A stretch of DNA of 5,364 nt from Candidatus Schekmanbacteria bacterium (GCA_003695725.1 RFHX01000116.1:1-5364); one strand, 5' to 3'; numbered from the stretch's first letter, positions 1 through 5,353 are shown. A program made the numbers and translations. Notes: a model not told the origin generated them from the sequence alone.

Positions 1-51
1 GATTATGATTTTACAAATAGATGATTTTAAAAATAAAGGAGATGAATAACT

Positions 52-666
52 ATGAAAAAAAGTGTCAAGATTGAAATGTTATGGCATCTTGATAAACTTA
101 TTCTTCCTTTCCCTGTGACAATAATTACAACTGTTGATAGTGATGGTAATATAAATGCGGCGCCATATTCTCTTGCAATGCCTTGGTGTGCTTCACCAAA
201 AAATCCTCAGTTTATGCTAAGTTGTAATAAAGCTTGGCATACACCAAGAAACATTGAAGCAAATGGAGAATTTGTTGTTAATTATCCAACATCATCCCTC
301 TGTGAAAAGGTGGCTGAAACAGGCAGGTTTTATCCTGAAGGGATAAATGAACTCGATTATGCAGGGCTTAATGCTATTCCCTCTGAAAAAGTTTCCCCTC
401 CGAGAATCGAAGAATGCTATCAGCATATTGAGTGTAGGGTAAATGAAAAATTTTATCCAAGTTCAACGCAGGTTACCTTTATTGCAGACATTCTCGACAT
501 ATCAATTAATGAAGAATTTTTGGAAATGGAGCGCATAGAGAGAATAAAGGCAATGGATTTGCCCATATATTTTGGGACAAATAAGATTGGCGGAAGCATT
601 TTCGGAATTGTTGGAAGTTATGAAACATATTCGCCTGATATAAAGCCAAAAATTGAGGAAAAATAG
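52..666 (+). CDS. Flavin reductase / flavoredoxin-like FMN-binding protein
   Basis: This 204-residue soluble protein has the look of the flavin reductase-like (split-barrel, FMN-binding) family that includes flavoredoxin. Such proteins bind FMN and pass electrons in the cytoplasm; the partner here cannot be read from sequence. Visible family features are FPVTIITTVDSDGNINAAPYS at about residues 20-40 (the first barrel strands, with the N-x-APYS segment that meets the flavin phosphate), HTPRNIEANGEFVVNYP at 63-79 (the T..NI...GEFVVN.P signature) and a later VTFIADILDI strand at 141-150. Length is normal for the family, and no signal peptide or membrane segment is present. The start is set by AAAGGAG at 36-42, nine bases before the ATG. 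The downstream membrane gene begins 7 bases after the stop, so the two are probably cotranscribed. Family assignment is firm; specific substrate and reaction are unknown. Confidence 0.9.
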   Translation: MKKSVKIEMLWHLDKLILPFPVTIITTVDSDGNINAAPYSLAMPWCASPKNPQFMLSCNKAWHTPRNIEANGEFVVNYPTSSLCEKVAETGRFYPEGINELDYAGLNAIPSEKVSPPRIEECYQHIECRVNEKFYPSSTQVTFIADILDISINEEFLEMERIERIKAMDLPIYFGTNKIGGSIFGIVGSYETYSPDIKPKIEEK

Positions 667-673
667 AAAAAGA

Positions 674-1096
674 ATGAACATATTTGAAAGCAGAATTACG
701 ATTTCCTTAAAGTTCTTAATACTTATTTTTTCCTTGTGGGCACTATTCATATTTCTGGATTTTTCAGGAATTAACACTCATAAAGTCAATGGCAAAGCGG
801 TCAATGTAATTCTGGGATTCAGTGTCTATGGAATCTATGCAAAAATTATGGATATAATACAGCTTACAATACTTATTTCTTTTATATATGGAATTGTGAA
901 AGCAAGAAAACTGTTAGGTTATATGCTTCCTATTGCCTATATGATTTATTCTTTTGTGAGTATGCATTCTTTTTCAATCATGATGCCTGAAGCGCCCAAC
1001 AAGGTAAAACTTTTTTTTGACCTTTTTTCATTGATAGGAGGAGGCACAATTTGCCTCCTCCTTTTTATTAATAGACGCTATTTCAACCAAACTTGA
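674..1096 (+). CDS. Small four-helix membrane protein of unknown function
   Basis: I do not recognise this family. The ORF can be read from TTG at 653, but ATG 674 is preferred: it has GAGGAA at 655-660 upstream, lies 7 bases past the stop of the flavoprotein gene, and gives a 140-residue protein starting MNIFESR. Hydrophobic stretches at about residues 10-29, 58-76, 80-97 and 112-132 suggest four membrane helices, with a positively charged KARK loop at 76-79 and an RR pair near the C-terminus. A polytopic inner-membrane protein is the reasonable reading. The tight spacing suggests an operon with the flavoprotein. The oddity is that a perfect terminator hairpin plus T-run (1036-1066) lies inside codons 121-131, so much of the message may end before the stop codon. 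The last 14 bases overlap a possible antisense peptide ORF. Confidence 0.72.
   Translation: MNIFESRITISLKFLILIFSLWALFIFLDFSGINTHKVNGKAVNVILGFSVYGIYAKIMDIIQLTILISFIYGIVKARKLLGYMLPIAYMIYSFVSMHSFSIMMPEAPNKVKLFFDLFSLIGGGTICLLLFINRRYFNQT
1036..1066 (+). terminator. Intrinsic terminator embedded in the end of a coding sequence
   Basis: An 11-bp perfect stem (AGGAGGAGGCA at 1036-1046 with its exact complement at 1052-1062) closes a 5-base loop CAATT and runs straight into TTTTT (1062-1066). This is a textbook rho-independent terminator for + strand transcripts. It lies 28 bases before the stop codon of the membrane protein, in its last predicted helix. On the minus strand the stem is not followed by a T-run, so it should act in one direction only. 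Confidence 0.88.
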
Positions 1097-1154
1097 ATTT
1101 GTTGCCTCCCCGGGGGCCTGTCCATTCTTTTCTTTTCGCTTCTTTTCTTTTCAT
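1083..1154 (-). CDS. Possible 23-residue basic peptide
   Basis: A short ORF begins with ATG at 1154, 13 bases after the stop of the 52-residue peptide gene, behind AAAGGAA at 1166-1160 at good spacing. It encodes MKRKEAKRKEWTGPRGGNKF followed by KFG and a TGA stop. The N-terminal half is a tandem five-codon repeat (KRKEA then KRKEW), the exact product of a 13-base direct repeat at 1125-1137 and 1140-1152. Eleven of the 23 residues are Lys, Arg or Glu; the tail is Gly-rich and basic. Like its upstream neighbour it has a basic N-terminus followed by an aromatic residue, two residues and a proline (W-T-G-P here, Y-I-K-P there), which hints at a related leader. The reading could be chance in a purine-rich stretch; only the SD, the spacing and the shared pattern support it. 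It overlaps the end of the + strand membrane gene by 14 bases. Confidence 0.4.
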   Translation of the reverse strand: MKRKEAKRKEWTGPRGGNKFKFG

Positions 1155-1167
1155 TTTTGTTCCTTTC

Positions 1168-1326
1168 TTAACTTCCTTGTGTAAAGCACATAGGAATGAG
1201 ACATCCTGATGAATGTGGCCCTGATACAGAATCATTTTTACACGCTTTGAGCACTGCCTCCTCCGGTTTTAGCTGAACACATTTGATTTCTGGTTTGATG
1301 TAGTTTTTCTTCCTATTAATGTGCAT
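1168..1326 (-). CDS. 52-residue four-cysteine peptide, precursor-like, under riboswitch control
   Basis: This ORF starts at ATG 1326 behind GAGAGGGG (1338-1331) and ends with TAA at 1170-1168. The product has three parts: a basic N-terminus (MHINRKKNY), a middle with KPEIKCVQLKPEEAVLKACK (residues 11-30), and a tail rich in Ser, Gly, Pro and Cys ending in GS (31-52). Cysteines are at 16, 29, 42 and 47, giving C-x12-C-x12-C-x4-C. There is no hydrophobic signal peptide and no membrane segment. The shape, a charged leader with K-P-E-I and P-E-E-A-V-L motifs and then a small-residue/Cys core, resembles precursors of ribosomally made modified peptides. I recall similar short uncharacterised bacterial proteins but cannot confirm this by search. 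It is the first substantial ORF downstream of the c-di-GMP-I riboswitch and its leader ORF, so c-di-GMP control is the likely regulation. No maturation enzyme or transporter is in the window. Function unknown. Confidence 0.78.
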   Translation of the reverse strand: MHINRKKNYIKPEIKCVQLKPEEAVLKACKNDSVSGPHSSGCLIPMCFTQGS

Positions 1327-1403
1327 AGTTCCCCTCTCTTCTTTTTTGTTTTTATATGAAGAAAAAAATTATTGTGAAAAAAGAATTGTTAGAAGAGGAA
1401 TGT
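1327..1403 (-). promoter_or_regulatory. Leader ORF to peptide gene spacer with possible SD-masking helix
   Basis: The 77 bases between the leader ORF stop and the peptide start are A/T-rich with strong strand bias. TTCCTCTTCT at 1400-1391, immediately after the leader ORF stop, can pair with AGAAGAG at 1342-1336 (7 bp) or, in another register, its TTCCTC part with the SD GAGGGG at 1336-1331 (6 pairs, two wobble). An alternative helix joins TTCTTTTTT (1385-1377) to AAAAAAGAA (1347-1339) and leaves the SD open. A ribosome stopped on the leader ORF would cover the first segment. Low-complexity sequence makes chance pairing easy, so this is only suggestive. Confidence 0.4.
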
Positions 1404-1418
1404 TTATGAAGTATTCAT
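1404..1418 (-). CDS. Five-codon leader ORF (M-N-T-S-stop) behind a perfect SD
   Basis: AAGGAGGTG at 1432-1424 is a near-complete match to the 16S anti-SD complement and sits 7 bases from an ATG at 1418. The frame reads M-N-T-S and stops at TAA 1406-1404. This is the ribosome binding site that the riboswitch appears to control, yet it opens only a tetrapeptide. The ATG lies in a small inverted repeat (TATGAA / TTCATA, 1419-1405, 3-base loop). It may be a true regulatory leader peptide, or the remnant of a longer gene that acquired an early stop; no homologous continuation is obvious in the three frames downstream. Confidence 0.5.
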   Translation of the reverse strand: MNTS

Positions 1419-1422
1419 ATTT

Positions 1423-1493
1423 GCACCTCCTTAATGTTATTTGTTAACGCCGTAGCGAGACAGCGTTAAAGGAGATGCTGTCTTTCGCCCGGC
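1423..1493 (-). promoter_or_regulatory. Riboswitch expression platform with mutually exclusive helices and anti-SD
   Basis: Two structures compete. Structure 1 is a long hairpin: 1493-1486 plus 1483-1477 pair with 1464-1449 (15 pairs including one G-T wobble, small bulges, 12-base loop). It consumes the 3' edge of the aptamer. Structure 2 pairs TTAACGC (1469-1463) with GCGTTAA (1450-1444), or the anti-SD GCATCTCCTT (1478-1469) with the SD AAGGAGGTGC (1432-1423) over 10 positions with one wobble, the two helices stacking around each other apart from one shared base (1469). Structures 1 and 2 share bases 1463-1464, 1477-1478 and 1449-1450, so they exclude each other. Aptamer folding should free the molecule for structure 2 and block translation initiation at 1418. 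No T-run follows either hairpin, so control at translation is more likely than termination. Confidence 0.75.
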
Positions 1494-1578
1494 AACCCTG
1501 CCGCCTTATTCTCTCTCTGGAGAACTTAGGCCGTTGGCTTTGCGTCCTGCCCTTTCGGACAGTTTGCCTTTATCAGGC
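1487..1578 (-). promoter_or_regulatory. Cyclic di-GMP-I (GEMM-I) riboswitch aptamer
   Basis: Read on the minus strand, this 92-base stretch carries the conserved core of the c-di-GMP-I riboswitch in order: GGCAAAC (1568-1562), a 6-bp stem CTGTCC/GGGCAG capped by a GAAA tetraloop (1562-1547), GGACGCAAAGCC (1547-1536), CGGCCTAAG (1533-1525) and CAGGGTTGCC (1500-1491). CCTAAG (1530-1525) with TAAGG (1508-1504) makes a near-canonical 11-nt receptor for the GAAA loop, closed by TTCTC/GAGAA (1524-1520 with 1513-1509). P1 is GCCTG (1578-1574) with CGGGC (1491-1487). These RNAs bind c-di-GMP between the two stems. The base just before CAAAC is G, the position that favours c-di-GMP; A there is linked to 3',3'-cGAMP. 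The call of the class is secure; the ligand is predicted from one base. Confidence 0.96.
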
Positions 1579-1600
1579 TCAATTAATCTTTTACGGATGA

Positions 1601-1624
1601 ATTGTACGAGAACTTTAGGAGTTC
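1601..1624 (-). promoter_or_regulatory. Tentative promoter -10 and inverted repeat upstream of the riboswitch
   Basis: TACAAT at 1606-1601 resembles a sigma-70 -10 box and would start the transcript near 1594, about 15 bases before the aptamer P1, which is a common arrangement. No good -35 box is seen at 16-18 bases. Just upstream is an inverted repeat GAACT-n5-AGTTC (1624-1610), where a regulator might bind. Both are weak single-sequence signals. Confidence 0.3.
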
Positions 1625-1708
1625 GCTGTCTGTCATATTAAAACTCATTGTTTATAAAAGAAAAAATTTGTGTTAAAAATATAAATAAAATTTTAATCGA
1701 ATAAAAAA
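1625..1708. other. Divergent intergenic segment between riboswitch and CLC gene
   Basis: This very AT-rich stretch must carry the + strand promoter of the CLC gene. TTGTGT (1668-1673) followed 18 bases later by TTTAAT (1692-1697) is a poor candidate. No SD precedes the CLC start. A third copy of the GCTGTCT heptamer of the switch region lies at 1625-1631. I see no gene or RNA here. Confidence 0.3.
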
Positions 1709-3796
1709 ATGCCTGAAAGCTCATCTCAAATTTCATTCCGTGAGCGAATAGTCGGTCTCTGGAGAGCTGTTTTTATTCAGAGAATCGAACGAATGAAGAT
1801 GACTGAGCACACATTTACAATTCTTGTTTCTATCCTTATTGGATTTCTTGCAGGATTTGGAGCAATAGGAGTTAGGTTTCTTATAAAAATTGTTGAAGAA
1901 ATATCTTTTGGTTCAGGAATGAACATTCTTGAAAAAGCAGCTCTTTTGCCTTGGTATGAAAAAATAATAATTCCAATGATTGGAGGCATTATTGTTGGTC
2001 CTCTTATCTATTATTTTGCAAAAGAAGCGAAAGGGCATGGAGTGCCGGAGGTAATGGAAGCTGTTGTATTGAGAGATGGTGTTATAAGGCCTCGTGTGGC
2101 ACTGATAAAGGCTATTGCTTCGTCTATATCAATTGGGACCGGTGGGTCAGTTGGGAGAGAAGGACCTGTAGTTCAAATAGGTTCAAGCATTGGTTCAACA
2201 ATTGGACAGATCCTGATGGTTTCAGGCAGACGTCTTCGGACATTTGTTGCCTGCGGAGCAGCTGCTGGTATCGCTGCTGCCTTCAATGCACCCATTGCAG
2301 GGGCGCTCTTCTCAGTTGAAATAATACTTGGTGATTTTGGCCTTACTTACTTTAGTCCTATTGTTATTTCGTCGGTAGTTGCAACGGTGATTTCAAGACA
2401 TTTTATGGGTGATTTTGCTGCTTTTGATGTCCCCACTTATCGCCTTGTTGACCCCAGAGAGTTGATTTTTTATTTTGGACTTGGAATCTTTTGCGGTTTT
2501 GTTGCCTTGGTTTTTATAAAGGTTCTCTATTTTCTTGAGTCCTATTTTGAAAATCTCAAACTTCATGAAACGATCAAACCGGCAATAGGCGGGATAGTAA
2601 TTGGTATTATGGCATTATGGATACCTCATATCTTTGGTGTGGGTTATGAGAGTATTAATCTTGCATTGAATAGTAATATGGCTTGGAGTTTCCTTCTTCT
2701 TTTAACTTTTGCAAAGGTTTTGGCTACTTCGATTACTCTTGGATCCGGAGGTTCGGGTGGAATTTTTGCCCCATCACTTTTTATTGGAGCAATGGCAGGA
2801 GGTTTCTTTGGAAATATTGTAAATATATTGGCTCCCAATATAACAGCAAGTCCCGGTGCATATGCCCTTGTTGGTATGGGTGCAGTTGTATCAGGTGCAA
2901 CACATGCCCCAATAACTGCTATTCTCATAATTTTTGAACTTACCAATGACTACAAGATTATTCTGCCTTTAATGATAAGCTGTATAATAAGTACCATTTT
3001 TACCAGCAAACTCCATAAAGAATCGATATATACACTAAAACTTGCTCTTCGCGGCATCAATATTTTTAAAGGCAAAGAAGTCAATGTATTGCGAAAATTA
3101 AGCGTAAAAGACGTTATGGAGGATGCTGAAGTTATTCCTGAAGACCTTTCATTCAATGATTTGATTGACAGAATTACTGCTTCCAAAAATACGACTTTCT
3201 ATGTAGTGGATAAAGGTGGAAGATTTCTTGGCACAATACATCTTAAAGATATATCTGGAATTTTGAAGGATATTGAAACGCTAAAAGATATTCTCATTGC
3301 AAAGGACCTTGTCAGCGGATCAAATCTTTTCCTTTATCCGGATGATAATTTGGACCATGCAATGCATATTTTTGGCAACAGCAATGTTGAGGAAATACCT
3401 GTCCTAGACCCCTCTGGTGAAAGGAAACTTTTAGGCAAGGTGAGGGAGAATGATATAGTGGAAGCTTATAACAAGGAGATATTTAAAATAGACACATTGA
3501 CTGAGTTGTCTGAAGGAATTGGAAATATAGACAAAAGAGGTATAGAATCTTTTACCGATGAATTTGGGTTGGCTGAAATCAGTGCGCCATTAACATTTGT
3601 TGGAAAAGATTTAAAGGAATTATCTTTAAGACAGCGTTTTGGAGTACAGGTTTTGCTCGTAAAAAAACAGATGCCTGAGAGTAAAGAAAGCAGATACATC
3701 GATGTTGTGCCCAAACCTGATACTCTAATAGAAGAAAACGATATTTTAGTGCTGGCAGGACCTCAAAAATCGTTACTACAGTTAAGAAATCTGTAA
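1709..3796 (+). CDS. CLC-family chloride channel/transporter with CBS pair and TrkA_C domain
   Basis: A 695-residue inner-membrane protein that moves chloride or a similar anion. The CLC domain spans about residues 30-445. The anion-path motifs are GHGVP (109-113, where E. coli ClcA has GSGIP), GREGP (149-153, with the gating glutamate E151), GSGGSGGIFAP (345-355) and Y441 in SIYTLKL (the pore tyrosine). In helix H, FNAPIAGALFSVEII has Glu at 204 but Ile at 205, the position of the internal proton glutamate E203 of ClcA. Two CBS domains follow (about 462-520 and 533-590; KDVM opens the first), then a TrkA_C/RCK_C-like domain (about 622-692: GKDLKELSLRQRFGVQVLLV and ENDILVLAGP). CBS and TrkA_C parts usually bind nucleotides or other small ligands and gate the pore. 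No SD precedes the ATG; Met29 and Met31 also lack one, and the N-terminal amphipathic stretch looks native, so 1709 is kept. Channel versus exchanger is undecided. Confidence 0.95.
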   Translation: MPESSSQISFRERIVGLWRAVFIQRIERMKMTEHTFTILVSILIGFLAGFGAIGVRFLIKIVEEISFGSGMNILEKAALLPWYEKIIIPMIGGIIVGPLIYYFAKEAKGHGVPEVMEAVVLRDGVIRPRVALIKAIASSISIGTGGSVGREGPVVQIGSSIGSTIGQILMVSGRRLRTFVACGAAAGIAAAFNAPIAGALFSVEIILGDFGLTYFSPIVISSVVATVISRHFMGDFAAFDVPTYRLVDPRELIFYFGLGIFCGFVALVFIKVLYFLESYFENLKLHETIKPAIGGIVIGIMALWIPHIFGVGYESINLALNSNMAWSFLLLLTFAKVLATSITLGSGGSGGIFAPSLFIGAMAGGFFGNIVNILAPNITASPGAYALVGMGAVVSGATHAPITAILIIFELTNDYKIILPLMISCIISTIFTSKLHKESIYTLKLALRGINIFKGKEVNVLRKLSVKDVMEDAEVIPEDLSFNDLIDRITASKNTTFYVVDKGGRFLGTIHLKDISGILKDIETLKDILIAKDLVSGSNLFLYPDDNLDHAMHIFGNSNVEEIPVLDPSGERKLLGKVRENDIVEAYNKEIFKIDTLTELSEGIGNIDKRGIESFTDEFGLAEISAPLTFVGKDLKELSLRQRFGVQVLLVKKQMPESKESRYIDVVPKPDTLIEENDILVLAGPQKSLLQLRNL

Positions 3797-3802
3797 CGAA
3801 AA

Positions 3803-5137
3803 TTAATCATTCAATTTGTTTTCTTCTAAAATAAGATCTTTTAGTGATAATTCATTAAGGGAATTTTTTACAGCGTCATCAATTTTTTCTAAAATAATGT
3901 CCACCTTGTCAGAAGGATTGTGAATTACTTTATTTGGAGAATGCTTAGTTTTCGATAAATCGATAATTTCATAAAGTTTTATTTTCCCAATATCCTTTGC
4001 GGGTAGAAGAGAAGGGTAAATTGAATTTCCAGATTCCGCCAACAATCCTTTCCGTATAAGGTGTTTTACAAGTTTGTCTATATAGTCGATAGGCAATTTG
4101 AAAAAGAGTGAAAGAGATTCAGCATTCCATGGTTTCTTATTTTCGAAAAAATGTTTTCCTATCAAATACATAATTCTGAGCATCATTTCTTCATTTTTTT
4201 TGTTGTTTATTAGTAAAGAGGATTTTTTATTGGAGATTGCTGAGGGGTATTGGATGCAGAAACTTACAAAAGCTCCAAAAAGAAGTATCAGCCAATTGAA
4301 ATATAACCAAATCATAAAAAGAATAAGAATAGCAAAACTGGAATAGATGGCTGAATATTTTCCTGATGAGGCAATAAATGATGTGAATGCCCATCCTGCT
4401 GTTTCCCATAAAACACCTCCAACGATTCCTCCTAAAAGCGCAGATTTGAATTTAACTTTCGTGTTTGGAATAAAGCTATAAATAAATGTGAAGGCAAGGC
4501 ATACTAAGAAATAGGGAATAATTTTGCCTGCAAATAAGAGTAGCGTTCCCAATGGTTCGATTGATAGAATTTTTTGAATTATACTTGCGCTCATTACAGA
4601 TGCAGTTATTCCAAGTGCAGAGACTACAAGTACAGGTGCAACTAAAATGATGCTTAAATAATCGCTGATCCTTCTCATAATTGTTCTTGGTTTGCCAACT
4701 TTCCAAATTGTATTAAAGGATTCTTCAACTTTCTGGATCAGAGAAATAACTGTATAGAAAAGAAGGATTAGTCCTATTGAGCCAAGAACGCCAACTTTAA
4801 CATTGTTAACAAAACCAATTATCTTTCCTGATATTTCAGCACCTTTTGGACCAAGGGGGGTAAGGAATTTGAAAAGAAAAGGTTCCAGTTTCTGATGGAC
4901 TCCGAATGCTTTTAAAACTGAGAAGCTCACAGCTAAAAGAGGTACAATTGAGAGGATTGTTGTATAAACGAGACTCATTGCACGAAGTGTAAGCTGTGTC
5001 TCATTGAATTCTCTGTATGCATTGATTAGAAACTTGATTTTGTTGAAAAAGAATTTTTCCTTTTCATTGAGCTCTGATTCTTCTTCGTCTAATTCGTCTA
5101 AAAGAAGCTTTTTAACAGAATTGATTAAATTAGGCAT
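3803..5137 (-). CDS. YihY/BrkB-family (UPF0761) inner-membrane protein with C-terminal winged-helix-like region
   Basis: This 444-residue protein belongs to the YihY/virulence factor BrkB family, once misnamed ribonuclease BN. Its molecular role is unsettled. After a charged N-terminus (1-30) come six predicted membrane helices at about 55-79, 112-137, 159-186, 198-222, 232-254 and 265-296. Family landmarks are YTTILSIVPLLAVSFSV (58-74), ESFNTIWKV (139-147), FIPNTKVKFKSALLGG (222-237) and the closing WLYFNWLILLFGA (277-289). The soluble tail has a winged-helix-like stretch (about 315-370: MMLRIMYLIGKHFF then LPIDYIDKLVKHLIRKGLL), a form common in longer bacterial members; DNA binding is not implied. 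The stop lies 6 bases from that of the CLC gene, tail to tail, with no clear terminator between them. No SD precedes ATG 5137; no better start is seen nearby. Confidence 0.93.
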   Translation of the reverse strand: MPNLINSVKKLLLDELDEEESELNEKEKFFFNKIKFLINAYREFNETQLTLRAMSLVYTTILSIVPLLAVSFSVLKAFGVHQKLEPFLFKFLTPLGPKGAEISGKIIGFVNNVKVGVLGSIGLILLFYTVISLIQKVEESFNTIWKVGKPRTIMRRISDYLSIILVAPVLVVSALGITASVMSASIIQKILSIEPLGTLLLFAGKIIPYFLVCLAFTFIYSFIPNTKVKFKSALLGGIVGGVLWETAGWAFTSFIASSGKYSAIYSSFAILILFMIWLYFNWLILLFGAFVSFCIQYPSAISNKKSSLLINNKKNEEMMLRIMYLIGKHFFENKKPWNAESLSLFFKLPIDYIDKLVKHLIRKGLLAESGNSIYPSLLPAKDIGKIKLYEIIDLSKTKHSPNKVIHNPSDKVDIILEKIDDAVKNSLNELSLKDLILEENKLND

Positions 5138-5171
5138 TTCGATAGATTATTAAGTTTAAAGTTTTTCTTTA

Positions 5172-5200
5172 AAGATATATAAGATTTGTGAGTTTGTCTA
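5172..5200 (-). promoter_or_regulatory. Tentative sigma-70 promoter for the YihY-family gene
   Basis: TAGACA (5200-5195) and TATCTT (5177-5172) are 17 bases apart on the minus strand and would give a leader of about 28 bases to ATG 5137. Both boxes deviate from consensus and the region is very AT-rich, so this is a guess. Confidence 0.28.
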
Positions 5201-5215
5201 TGAAGTGAAATATTT

Positions 5216-5234
5216 TTTTAATAACTCATTAAAA
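5216..5234. repeat. AT-rich inverted repeat in the divergent intergenic region
   Basis: TTTTAAT at 5216-5222 and ATTAAAA at 5228-5234 form a 7-bp inverted repeat around AACTC. It sits between the divergent YihY-family gene and the gene starting at 5354. It could be an operator or a chance palindrome. Confidence 0.25.
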
Positions 5235-5353
5235 TAATTTGTGTTATAGGCAGAAAAGATTTTGATACTTCCTTTGGCAAAAAATTGTTGAAGTTTTCAT
5301 TACCAATTTTTTCATAGGAGCAAATTTGAAAGATTCCTAAAAGGAGGGATAGA

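Noticed and set aside
502-777. Minus-strand ORF of 91 codons across the end of the flavoprotein gene and the start of the membrane gene
   Set aside because: It is antisense to two better supported genes, has no SD and shows no recognisable domain; likely a shadow.
980-1054. Minus-strand TTG ORF of 23 codons preceded by GGAGGAGG
   Set aside because: The SD-like string is the complement arm of the terminator stem, the start is TTG and the frame is antisense to the membrane gene.
1101-1119. CCCCGGGG palindrome as a terminator for the minus-strand cassette
   Set aside because: The palindrome has no loop and no T-run follows on either strand.
1487-1578. Aptamer as a cGAMP-type (GEMM-Ib) riboswitch
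   Set aside because: The specificity base before CAAAC reads G rather than A, which favours c-di-GMP; kept only as a minor possibility needing binding data.
2644-2946. Minus-strand 100-codon and + strand 84-codon open frames inside the CLC gene
   Set aside because: They are alternate frames of the conserved Gly/Ala-rich CLC core and lack their own start signals.
5275-5293. TTGGCA...TTGTTG as a sigma-54 promoter for the gene at 5354
   Set aside because: The GG and GC elements are not at the required spacing; the -12 GC is missing.
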